Positions 1 through 7,734 of a DNA stretch of 59,694 nucleotides are shown here, piece after piece. The stretch is from assembly GCA_023268715.1 (NCBI GenBank), contig JALRLV010000009.1, positions 1 to 59,694 on the forward strand. The letters are read 5' to 3'. A model generated the notes under the pieces. The model was given only the letters and a program-made list of their open reading frames with translations. It had not been told where the DNA came from and ran no database searches. Numbering within the stretch: position 1 is the stretch's first letter; each line of letters opens with the position of its first letter. Made by a program: the position numbers and the translations under genes. Source of the DNA: Candidatus Thalassarchaeaceae archaeon. GTDB taxonomy: Archaea > Thermoplasmatota > Poseidoniia > Poseidoniales > Thalassarchaeaceae.

Positions 1-34
1 AGAATTTGGTCGAGAAGAGATGGAAGATTACTGA
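1..34 (+). CDS. possible 3' end of an upstream gene
   Basis: Frame 2 is open from the window edge and reads about ten codons, rich in Glu and Asp, to a TGA at 32-34. It may be the tail of a gene lying mostly outside the window, but ten codons cannot prove this. The frame used by the next gene (frame 1) is also open back to base 1, so the alternative is that the next gene starts further upstream. Confidence 0.2.
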   Translation, partial: EFGREEMEDY

Positions 35-57
35 TATTCTTCGCTGATTCAGTAGCT

Positions 58-351
58 ATGGATACTTCCTTATCAAGCCCTCTTCTAGATATCAATTTCA
101 GTAAGAATTCGATTAAGCGTTCAATTCTGATGAATCTAAATCAAGCGGACCTAATGGATTTAGCAGGACCAAGTGGCTCACAATTAGCAAAAGAAATAGG
201 AGTCTCCCCTCAAGTATTCTCATACCATATTCGTTCTCTAATCGATTGGGAAATGGTCGAAAGAAAGCGGTCAGGATTGAAAGTCTCTCTCTCCATAACT
301 GAGTTGGGAATCGAAGCACTGACTGGTATTGATATCGAAGTTGAGCAATAA
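58..351 (+). CDS. small winged-helix DNA-binding protein (ArsR/MarR-like)
   Basis: A 97-residue protein that is essentially one winged helix-turn-helix domain. Residues about 17-80 show the order helix, helix, recognition helix (GVSPQVFSYHIRSL), then a charged wing (MVERKRSGLKVSLSITELG). This pattern is seen in small archaeal ArsR/MarR-type regulators that bind promoter DNA as dimers. No ligand-binding or metal-binding cysteines are visible, so no effector can be named. The ATG at 58 is the first Met, but the frame is open to the window edge and a longer form is possible. The next gene, a secreted repeat protein, lies 77 bp downstream on the same strand, and a regulatory link is only a guess. 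Fold assignment is fairly sure; the target is unknown. Confidence 0.65.
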   Translation: MDTSLSSPLLDINFSKNSIKRSILMNLNQADLMDLAGPSGSQLAKEIGVSPQVFSYHIRSLIDWEMVERKRSGLKVSLSITELGIEALTGIDIEVEQ

Positions 352-401
352 TTGGTAAATTAGAAGTGTAATATATTGTTGAAGATTTTACACACAGTCA
401 C

Positions 402-410
402 CATATAGAA
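402..410 (+). promoter_or_regulatory. probable TATA box for the secreted repeat protein
   Basis: The sequence CATATAGAA is centred about 25 bp upstream of the GTG start at 429. That is the spacing expected for an archaeal leaderless transcript. A second AT-rich element (TAATATAT, about 369-376) lies further upstream and would give a short leader instead. Confidence 0.4.
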
Positions 411-428
411 TGAGTCCATGGGCTAAAT

Positions 429-2624
429 GTGAATGAACAAAAGTCCCCTACAAAAACAGGAACTTATTCCTTGATTGGTATACTTTTAATAAGTGTTTTA
501 GGAACAGTCTCGATACAAACCACTGCTGAGGAAAATATCTTCCAAAATAGCACATACATTACTCAATTTGGGCCGGGATTTGCTGAAACTGAAATAGCAT
601 CTTCATCAGACAATTTAGATTCACCTAGGGATTTGGAATTTCATCCAAACCCTTCTCGACAAAACGAATTATGGGTGGTAAATCGGGCTACAGATAGTGT
701 AACTATAATTCATCATGCGGGACAATCTAATCAGGTCACTGAATACAGACAAGATTCCTATGGCAATCACTTTATGGAAGAGGTAAGTGCTATTGCGTTT
801 GGAGAATATCATGAAGAATTTGATTATCAATTTGGGACAGCTCAAGAATCAAGAAACACCTACAATGGCCAGGGTAATCCAAATGATTTCATGGGACCAG
901 CCCTGTGGCCATCCTCGCTCAGTCACTTTGCTGAAGAACACCAAGAACCCGGTGGTTTGCTTGGGAGTCATATCGATATGCTCCATGAAAGTCCTCAAGG
1001 TATGGGAATAGCACATGATTCAGAAAATGCTTATTGGTACAATGATGGTTTTCATGGTGAACTAGTGTACTATGACTTTCAGGAAGACCATGATACAGGA
1101 CAAGATGACCATTCCGATGGTATTGTAACAAGATATACTGAAATCTCCCTAACTAGGTCTCCGAACGTACCTGGTCACTTAGATTTGAATAAAGAAAATG
1201 GGATTCTCTACATTGCAGACACTGGAGGTCAGCGGATTCTCTGGGTCAACACCAAAGATCCCACCATCACCATCAGTGACATTAGGGGCGATGAAAGTCA
1301 AATGGAACCTCTACACGAATACAATGAGGCAACAGGAGTTGAATGGGGCGTTTTGGCCTCAGGACTTTCATCTCCGTCTGGATTAGAATATCATGAGGGA
1401 GTTTTGTTTGTATCACAAAATGGTAATGGAAAAATAACAGGATACAATCTTGAAGAAGACGGAAAAGGTTTCTCAGAATCAAGAACAGTAGAAACAAATG
1501 CCGCTTCAATCATGGGGCTCGAAATAGGTCCAGAAGGGAAGCTGTGGTATGTAGATTCACAGAGAAATTTAGTTATCAGATTAGATCCATATCAAGATAC
1601 AGATTTCGATGAAGTTAGAGACGATATCGATGTCTATCCAACCAATAGCCTACTTTGGTCAGATCAAGATGGTGACGGTTTTGCAGACCAAACGGGCACT
1701 AATCTAAGTGATGATTGCCCAGAAGATTCAGGCACTTCAACACTAGGATTGCGAGGTTGTTTAGATTCAGATGCCGACAATTGGGCAGATTTAGTGGATG
1801 ATTTTCCAGTCGATGGAACACAATGGCTAGATTCAGATGAAGATGGTTATGGGGACAATCCTATTGGAAACAATCCTGACAGTTGCCCATCTGACGAGGG
1901 GTATTCTTACTCAGACAGAATGGGTTGTTCTGACGCTGATGAAGATGGGTATTCTGACCCGACTCCTCAATGGACTGTTGATGAAGGAGCAGATGCGTTT
2001 CCAACCCAAGATTCCCAGTGGAAAGACTCGGATTTAGATGGCTATGGGGATAACCCTCAACCTGCATATAACGCCGATAGCTGCCCTTCAATTTTTGGTA
2101 CCAGTACCAAAGATCAACTTGGCTGTTTAGACAGTGATAGTGATGGTTGGTCAGACTTCGGTGATGTCTTTCAAGAGGACTCTACTCAATGGTCGGACTT
2201 CGATAATGATGGTTATGGAGACAATCCAGCACCCGCAAATACACCAGACGATTGCCCTAAAAATTGGGGTAATTCTACCAATATATTCCTCGGCTGTCCA
2301 GATTTAGATGGAGATGGTTGGCCAGATTTGTTAGATTCAAATCCTGACAACAATCTCCTATGGTCTGATTCTGATAGTGATGGTTTTGCAGACCAAGGAG
2401 GAACTAAATTATCCGATGATTGTCCAGATACATTTGGTACTTCGATTAAGGATAAACTTGGTTGCATTGATACAGATGGGGATGGTTGGTCAGATGAAGG
2501 TGATTATTATCCAAATGATTCTAGCAGACATAAGCGGTCTTATCTTCCATTAATCGTAGGTCTGTCAGTGATTATTGTGGCCGCTGCGGGTGTTACCTTT
2601 TTCCTTGTGAAAAGAAAAGCATGA
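429..2624 (+). CDS. secreted, membrane-anchored beta-propeller protein with thrombospondin type 3-like Ca-binding repeats
   Basis: The 731-residue protein begins with a hydrophobic signal segment (about residues 15-33). Residues about 50-390 contain NHL/propeller-like blades (ELWVVNRATDSVTII; ILYIADTGGQRILWV). Residues about 400-700 hold five units of roughly 55-65 residues of the form W-x-D-x-D-x-DG-(F/Y)-x-D, then DDCP, GTS, GC-x-D-x-D-x-DGW. The Asp spacing matches calcium-binding thrombospondin type 3 repeats, and the paired Cys in each unit could form disulfides. A C-terminal transmembrane helix (about 706-727) followed by KRKA anchors it outside the cell. The start is GTG, because the nearby ATG at 427 runs straight into a stop. 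Similar Asp-rich repeat proteins are common in marine planktonic archaea. A role in surface structure or substrate binding is likely but not shown. Confidence 0.75.
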   Translation: MNEQKSPTKTGTYSLIGILLISVLGTVSIQTTAEENIFQNSTYITQFGPGFAETEIASSSDNLDSPRDLEFHPNPSRQNELWVVNRATDSVTIIHHAGQSNQVTEYRQDSYGNHFMEEVSAIAFGEYHEEFDYQFGTAQESRNTYNGQGNPNDFMGPALWPSSLSHFAEEHQEPGGLLGSHIDMLHESPQGMGIAHDSENAYWYNDGFHGELVYYDFQEDHDTGQDDHSDGIVTRYTEISLTRSPNVPGHLDLNKENGILYIADTGGQRILWVNTKDPTITISDIRGDESQMEPLHEYNEATGVEWGVLASGLSSPSGLEYHEGVLFVSQNGNGKITGYNLEEDGKGFSESRTVETNAASIMGLEIGPEGKLWYVDSQRNLVIRLDPYQDTDFDEVRDDIDVYPTNSLLWSDQDGDGFADQTGTNLSDDCPEDSGTSTLGLRGCLDSDADNWADLVDDFPVDGTQWLDSDEDGYGDNPIGNNPDSCPSDEGYSYSDRMGCSDADEDGYSDPTPQWTVDEGADAFPTQDSQWKDSDLDGYGDNPQPAYNADSCPSIFGTSTKDQLGCLDSDSDGWSDFGDVFQEDSTQWSDFDNDGYGDNPAPANTPDDCPKNWGNSTNIFLGCPDLDGDGWPDLLDSNPDNNLLWSDSDSDGFADQGGTKLSDDCPDTFGTSIKDKLGCIDTDGDGWSDEGDYYPNDSSRHKRSYLPLIVGLSVIIVAAAGVTFFLVKRKA

Positions 2625-2635
2625 ATTTTTCAGAG

Positions 2636-3544
2636 TCAAGACGATTCCTGAATACGACTGATACGTTTGCTTGCTTCTTGAGCTAACTCCCAGTAAGCAG
2701 TACTTCCTGGATTCGATTTGTTCGGTTTCTGACCGATAACGATGGGCGCTCCATCCAAAGGAGATTCGGCGATCGCTACAAGTCGAGGAATTTCTGTCTC
2801 GAATAATCTGTCTCCAAAATGTTTGCGAGCCTGTTCTGCAACAGTTCCTGACAATTTACTTCTCTGAACCATAGTCAGCGTAATTCCGAATAATCTTAGA
2901 TTTGGATTCACGGCTTGTTGTACATCACTTACAGTATTCATCAGTTGACTCATATTTTCCAGAGCATAGAATTCAGCCTGCACAGGAATTAGGACCCAAT
3001 TTGAAGCAACTAATGCGTTCACCGTCAGTAACCCTAGTGAGGCTGGAGTGTCTATAATTACTACATCAAAATGGCCTACTGCGCCTTGAATCGCTCTCTG
3101 TAAACGATTCTCTCGTCCAATTCTTGTTGCTAAATCAATCTCAATTCCAGCTAAATCTAAATCCGCTGGAAGTAACCAGAGATTGTCTATTTCCAATCCC
3201 TTTGGGGGCCCTCTTTTCCGTTCTGGATTTTGTCGGACAAATGCTTCCTTCATCGACTTTGTAAGTTCCTTTGGACCGATGATACATTCCTCAATTCTGA
3301 CTTCTGGACCATCAATTCCAGCTTTGAATAACTCATTCATAGTCGCCCCGAGTGATTTTTTATCGACTCCAAAAGTGGTAGCGATGTTTCCTTTTGGATC
3401 AAGATCTATCATCAGAATTTTGCGAGGTTGTATTCCATATTCCTGGTTTCCCATGGCTAAGGCAGCACCTAGATTGACAGCGGTGGTGGTCTTTCCGCAT
3501 CCACCTTTGTGATTGACAACGGCAATCACCACGGGTCCAGCCAT
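2636..3544 (-). CDS. ParA/MinD-family ATPase (orphan)
   Basis: A 302-residue deviant Walker A ATPase. Residues about 11-19 read KGGCGKTTT, the signature-lysine motif of ParA/MinD/Soj proteins. DLDPKGN (about 47-53) and DTPASLG (about 166-172) give the Walker A' and Walker B regions. Such ATPases dimerise on ATP and pattern DNA or protein complexes along the nucleoid or membrane. No ParB, centromere-like repeat array or MinE-like partner is visible nearby, and there is no C-terminal amphipathic helix typical of MinD, so a cytoplasmic ParA/Soj role fits better. The start is ATG at 3544. A YczE-like membrane gene ends 26 bp upstream on the same strand, so the two may be cotranscribed. The cargo is unknown. 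Confidence 0.85.
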   Translation of the reverse strand: MAGPVVIAVVNHKGGCGKTTTAVNLGAALAMGNQEYGIQPRKILMIDLDPKGNIATTFGVDKKSLGATMNELFKAGIDGPEVRIEECIIGPKELTKSMKEAFVRQNPERKRGPPKGLEIDNLWLLPADLDLAGIEIDLATRIGRENRLQRAIQGAVGHFDVVIIDTPASLGLLTVNALVASNWVLIPVQAEFYALENMSQLMNTVSDVQQAVNPNLRLFGITLTMVQRSKLSGTVAEQARKHFGDRLFETEIPRLVAIAESPLDGAPIVIGQKPNKSNPGSTAYWELAQEASKRISRIQESS

Positions 3545-3570
3545 ACGGCTCGGCTTGCCCCTTCAGCCTA

Positions 3571-4245
3571 TCAGTCATCGCTTGGCTTGCCGAGCCTACC
3601 CGCCATATTCAGACAGATTGCCACACACGGGCCGATTAAGATCGCGAATAGAATAGTACCAATACCAAACTTACCTCCTAAAGCCCATCCAATCGCAATA
3701 ACGAATATTTCTATCCCACTCCGAATTCTTCCTATCGGGATTCCAGTCACCTTGGTCAAACCAGTCATCGTACCATCTCTTGGACCTGGGCCTAGGTTTG
3801 CGGTGAGGTATAGACCGCTTCCAATAGCGACCAAAACTATGCCCACAAGAACCTGAATAATTTGTAATGAAAACGTCTCTGGTGTTGGCAAAATTGGCAG
3901 TAAAAACTCGATAGTTGCTGCGATTAAGATAGCATTCAATATGGTTCCAATTCCTGGTTTTTCTCTCAATGGAATCCAAATCAACAACACTAAGAAACTA
4001 ACTAAGAATGTTGACTTTCCTATCGATAAATCGAGATTTTCAGCAATTCCCTCTGCTAAAACTGTCCATGGAGTATTCCCCAGTCGTGCTGAGATAAGGA
4101 CTGCATCCCCCGCTCCAAAAATAATCAATCCCACAATTAGTAAAATCATGGTTGAAAAGCGTGGCTTTAGCGTCCAAGGATCGTCAGCGCTCCACCAAGT
4201 TGTAGGGACTTTCTTCGCCGGTCGAAGAAACTCCGTCAGTCCCAT
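3571..4245 (-). CDS. YczE/YyaS/YitT-type integral membrane protein
   Basis: A 224-residue polytopic membrane protein with about six hydrophobic segments after a roughly 25-residue N-terminal cytoplasmic region. Landmarks are the segment with GAGDAVLISARLGNTPWTV and later GSGLYLTANLGPGPRDGTMTGL. Repeated Leu/Asn-Gly-Asn or Gly-Pro motifs like these are typical of the YczE-like family, whose members are mostly of unknown function (Bacillus YczE affects lipopeptide production). No catalytic residues are evident. The gene begins with ATG at 4245 and lies just upstream of the ParA gene in the same direction. Family assignment is by recognition of the motif pattern and length; substrate or role cannot be stated. 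Confidence 0.65.
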   Translation of the reverse strand: MGLTEFLRPAKKVPTTWWSADDPWTLKPRFSTMILLIVGLIIFGAGDAVLISARLGNTPWTVLAEGIAENLDLSIGKSTFLVSFLVLLIWIPLREKPGIGTILNAILIAATIEFLLPILPTPETFSLQIIQVLVGIVLVAIGSGLYLTANLGPGPRDGTMTGLTKVTGIPIGRIRSGIEIFVIAIGWALGGKFGIGTILFAILIGPCVAICLNMAGRLGKPSDD

Positions 4246-4296
4246 CCGACAAAGCGAAGCCTATGGAGTTCATAATCACAGGCGGCGATTAGCCGA

Positions 4297-5280
4297 TTAT
4301 TGGATTACAGGGACTGGCACTTCTGAGAGAATCTTTCTCATGATGTGCTGTCCGGTTACGCCACGAATCTTTGATTCTGGCTTGAGAACGATTCTGTGGC
4401 TGACAACTTGCAGTGCAACAGCCTTGATATCGTCTGGAATCACATAGTCACGACCATCGATTGCTGCACTTGCGCGTGCGGTCTTGAATAGCGACTGGCT
4501 AGCACGCGGAGAAGCTCCAGTAATCACACGGTGGTCTTCACGAGTACGGTGAACTAACTCTACGATGTAGGATAGGATTGCAGTATCAACATGCACTGTC
4601 TCGAGGGCCTTCTGCATGGCTACGACCTTCTTAGGTGAGGTGATTGTCTCTATGTCGTGGTCATCTTTTCCGCGAAGTTTTCTGCGCTGTAGGATAGATT
4701 TCTCTTCCTGACGGTCTGGGTAACCCATTGACATCTTCATCATGAATCGGTCCATTTGCGCCTCGGGTAGCGGGTATGTCCCCTCTTGCTCGATTGGGTT
4801 TTGTGTTGCCATTGTGATGAAAGGTGCAGGTAATTTGTGGGTAATTCCCTCAATTGTAACCTGCTTTTCTTCCATAGCCTCGAGCAAAGCAGCCTGGGTC
4901 TTTGGAGGCGCACGGTTTATTTCGTCAGCGAGAAGAACGTTGGTGAATAGTGGACCCGGGCGGAGTTTGAATTCTCCAGCTTGTTGGTCATACATGTAGG
5001 TCCCCATAATATCTGCAGGAAGCAAATCCGGAGTAAACTGAACACGCTTGAATTTACAACCTAGAGCAGTTGCGAATGTGTTAGCCATCAATGTCTTTGC
5101 CAGGCCTGGATAATCCTCGATTAGCATGTTTGCATTTGATAGAATTCCAATGCTTACCTTTCGTAGGTTTTCTTGCTTTCCAATGATGACTTTCGCCACT
5201 TCTCCCATCAGACCATTGGAGATCTGTGATACGGTTTGGATAAGTTCTCGGGACTTAGGGTCACTTGCAGCCATTGTCAT
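4297..5280 (-). CDS. MoxR-type AAA+ ATPase
   Basis: From the ATG at 5280 the product is 327 residues. It has the MoxR layout: the nucleotide-binding loop EDYPGLAKT (about 54-62), Walker B LLADEINRAPPKTQAALLEAMEE (key residues D and E about 115-120), sensor 1 in TQNPIEQEGTYPLPEAQ (N about 159), the arginine-finger region DRFMMK, and a C-terminal lid with GASPRAS. MoxR ATPases act as chaperones, usually with a von Willebrand factor A or DUF58 partner in the next gene. Neither is present here, so this copy has lost or relocated its usual neighbours. A GTG seven codons upstream is possible, but an AT-rich TATA-like stretch about 30 bp before 5280 favours the ATG. Its client is unknown. Confidence 0.88.
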   Translation of the reverse strand: MTMAASDPKSRELIQTVSQISNGLMGEVAKVIIGKQENLRKVSIGILSNANMLIEDYPGLAKTLMANTFATALGCKFKRVQFTPDLLPADIMGTYMYDQQAGEFKLRPGPLFTNVLLADEINRAPPKTQAALLEAMEEKQVTIEGITHKLPAPFITMATQNPIEQEGTYPLPEAQMDRFMMKMSMGYPDRQEEKSILQRRKLRGKDDHDIETITSPKKVVAMQKALETVHVDTAILSYIVELVHRTREDHRVITGASPRASQSLFKTARASAAIDGRDYVIPDDIKAVALQVVSHRIVLKPESKIRGVTGQHIMRKILSEVPVPVIQ

Positions 5281-5362
5281 CTGAGACACCTGAATATTCA
5301 CGCTGCTAAATTTTTGATACTTAAGCGCTGGGTGTCTATGAACGCCTTGTGATTCAAAGTCT

Positions 5363-7141
5363 TTATCGGCCCCAGAAATGCGAATCTTTGCGGTGAATCG
5401 CTGTTAATTCTTCTAGCACTTCTAATTCTGCACTTGTTAAGTCCATCTTTCTCAACTTCTTTGCGTGCGATTCTGGTATATCCACTAAGAGCACGTCTTC
5501 CTCATCGATTTGCCTTCCTACAGTTACTCCATCGATGGCAACGGCGACCTCTGCACCTTGCTTTGCTTCCTTCATGGAATCTTGACCAGAACGTATGGAT
5601 TTGATTTGTCCAACGCGTTCACCATTTTTTAGCAAGCGTTGTCCAACGTGGATTCTTCCAGCCAGTACTCTAACTCCAACTACTGCAGGTTTTGAGACAC
5701 GGAATGTGTGATCCGGAAGTAGTAGAATTCGACCTGGATATACGACTTTTTCCCGACTAGCTTCTTCAAGTTCCCGAGTACGTTGTTCAACCCATTCTTC
5801 TCGCTCTTCGAGTATGTGATAGATGATGTCTGAACCGAGATATTTGACTCCATTTTCTGAGTTTTCAATTTCTTCTTCTGCATCCGGTAGAATTTCTGTA
5901 GCGAATGCTAGAATGATTCTGTGAAGTGGGTCGTTAGAGTTCTCTGCAGTTCTAACATCTCGGCGATTTACCTTACCGATGCTGGCATGGCGAATCGGTA
6001 CCTCAACTGCTCGCAATTCCTTGGCCAGAGCTTCTAGTCCACCAACTGTATCAGCCTTGATGGTAACGCCTTCCTCGTCCAATTCGACTGAAAGGTTGGC
6101 TTCAGCATCGGCTAGGGAAATAGCCTCTTGGCGTTCATCATCATTTGACACAACCCTAAGCGTAGTTCCTGCAAGAACGCCATCTAGGTCTGGAGCGGAG
6201 ATTTTCAGACCTGAAGCTGCGTGTGCTGCTTCGGTATCATCCCAACGATTACCCGCGTCTCTCATTTCTGACATTCCACGTGGCGCAAACATCCCGCGCA
6301 CGTGTGTGGATACTCCACCTTCGTCAGTTACGAGAACGATTTCGTCGCCTTTTTTGACCGAACCACGATAGAGAATTACATCGAGGGTCTTTCCAAGGCC
6401 TCTCTCTTCTTTCATTTCTAAAACGGTGCCTTCACCAGCACCGTCGATGTCGGTTAATTTGTCTTCCAAATATCGCTCGGCAAGTCCAATTACGACCGCT
6501 AATAGATCTTGGATGCCTTCTCCCTCACGCGCTGAAATTGGAACAAGGGCGATTTCTTGGGTAAAATCCTTGACTTTTGAATACATTTCTATGTTGAATC
6601 CATGTTCGGCAAACTTACCGACCAAATCCCAGTATCTTTGCTCAAACAAGGCTTGAGCATCCTTTGTTTGTTCTCTAACTGCCTGGGCCATTGAGCGCCC
6701 GTGAACAGAATTCCATCCATGGATTCGGTCGACTTTGTTTGCAGCGATTACGAAAGGTGTCTTTGCTTGCTTTAGGATTCGTATAGATTCGATAGTTTGC
6801 GGTCGGACACCTTCCATCACATCGACCATTAAGATTGCAATATCCGCTAGAGCACCACCTCGCGAGCGAAGTGTGGAAAATGAGTGATGTCCTGGTGTAT
6901 CGATGAAAAGCAAGCCAGGGGAATCAAACGACTTACCCCCAAGAAGAGGTGCACACAATTCGTTTAGGAGGTCTGCAGGGACTTCTGTTGCACCGATGTG
7001 TTGAGTAATACCACCAGCCTCTCTGTCCATTACACTGGCTTGTCGGCCAGATCCTAATCCTCGAATGTGGTCTAGTAGCGAGGTTTTACCGTGATCTACA
7101 TGACCTAAAACAGAGACAATTGGTTGGCGGCGTCCGGACAT
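5363..7141 (-). CDS. infB: archaeal translation initiation factor aIF5B
   Basis: This is the ribosome-dependent GTPase that promotes subunit joining and stabilises initiator tRNA. From the ATG at 7141 it is 592 residues, normal for archaeal aIF5B, and it lacks the long N-terminus of bacterial IF2. Visible GTPase motifs are G1 GHVDHGKT (about 13-20), G3 DTPGHHSF (about 82-89) and G4 NKVD (about 136-139). These are followed by two beta-barrel domains, a long helix and the C-terminal barrel. A GTG three codons upstream is possible, but the ATG begins directly before the conserved RRQPIVSVLGH. The gene follows ndk on the same strand by 40 bp, which preserves part of the classical archaeal ribosomal-protein/ndk/infB cluster. 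Assignment is very secure. Confidence 0.97.
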   Translation of the reverse strand: MSGRRQPIVSVLGHVDHGKTSLLDHIRGLGSGRQASVMDREAGGITQHIGATEVPADLLNELCAPLLGGKSFDSPGLLFIDTPGHHSFSTLRSRGGALADIAILMVDVMEGVRPQTIESIRILKQAKTPFVIAANKVDRIHGWNSVHGRSMAQAVREQTKDAQALFEQRYWDLVGKFAEHGFNIEMYSKVKDFTQEIALVPISAREGEGIQDLLAVVIGLAERYLEDKLTDIDGAGEGTVLEMKEERGLGKTLDVILYRGSVKKGDEIVLVTDEGGVSTHVRGMFAPRGMSEMRDAGNRWDDTEAAHAASGLKISAPDLDGVLAGTTLRVVSNDDERQEAISLADAEANLSVELDEEGVTIKADTVGGLEALAKELRAVEVPIRHASIGKVNRRDVRTAENSNDPLHRIILAFATEILPDAEEEIENSENGVKYLGSDIIYHILEEREEWVEQRTRELEEASREKVVYPGRILLLPDHTFRVSKPAVVGVRVLAGRIHVGQRLLKNGERVGQIKSIRSGQDSMKEAKQGAEVAVAIDGVTVGRQIDEEDVLLVDIPESHAKKLRKMDLTSAELEVLEELTAIHRKDSHFWGR

Positions 7142-7181
7142 TTCAAACACCTCATGCTCAATCCTCAGTCAAGTAGTAATT

Positions 7182-7634
7182 TCACTCGTAAATCTGGCTC
7201 TCTGCATCACGAGTCCACTCGATGACACCTTCTGGGAACCATAGTCCTAATTCGAATGCTGCGGTGTCTTCACCGTCTGAGCCGTGGATTATGTTGTGCC
7301 CAATATCCATTGCAAAATCTCCGCGAATAGTTCCAGGAGCGGCCTCGCGCCCGTTGGTTGGTCCGATGATGTTTCTAGCCACCGAAATGGCATCGACACC
7401 AGTCCAAGCCATAGCGACTACTGGACCAGATGTGATAAATTCGATTAGACCGGAGTAAAATGGTCGCTCGGAGTGAACTGCATAATGACTCTCTGCAAGC
7501 TCCATAGAAGGTGTTAGTTGGCGTAGACCAACAAGGCGCAGTCCCTTGTTTTCGAAGCGCTGGATGATGTTTCCAACTAGGCCTCTTTGTACTCCATCTG
7601 GCTTTACCATTACGAACGTCGTCTGCATTCCCAT
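7182..7634 (-). CDS. ndk: nucleoside diphosphate kinase
   Basis: NDK exchanges the terminal phosphate between nucleoside triphosphates and diphosphates through a phosphohistidine. The 150-residue product from the ATG at 7634 has the usual length and the family landmarks: [16 protein letters not shown] near the N-terminus, ATP-site residues in the middle, and the catalytic histidine in [16 protein letters not shown] (about residue 118). A longer reading frame from a TTG at 7664 adds ten residues that look like upstream DNA (including a GGAGGG stretch), so the later ATG is preferred. The downstream neighbour is infB, the usual archaeal arrangement. Upstream, the partner ribosomal genes are separated by a divergent hydrolase gene. 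Confidence 0.96.
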   Translation of the reverse strand: MGMQTTFVMVKPDGVQRGLVGNIIQRFENKGLRLVGLRQLTPSMELAESHYAVHSERPFYSGLIEFITSGPVVAMAWTGVDAISVARNIIGPTNGREAAPGTIRGDFAMDIGHNIIHGSDGEDTAAFELGLWFPEGVIEWTRDAESQIYE

Positions 7635-7734
7635 GGTGCGAGCGACCCGACCCTCCTTTTTCAATCAAACTCGTTCGGAAAATTTAGACGATTGATAGAC
7701 TAACTCAAGAGGGGTTTGCTTATCCCACACATAG

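Noticed and set aside
1640-2520. DNA tandem repeat or CRISPR array
   Set aside because: Repetition reflects five protein-level acidic repeats inside one open frame; unit lengths and DNA sequence vary, and there are no spacer-like segments.
2636-4245. plasmid or chromosome partition locus
   Set aside because: ParA stands without ParB or a repeat array; its neighbours are housekeeping or membrane genes, so a partition locus is not supported.
3941-4447. 168-codon plus-strand reading frame
   Set aside because: It lies antisense to the YczE-like membrane gene and the end of moxR; composition is that of a shadow frame.
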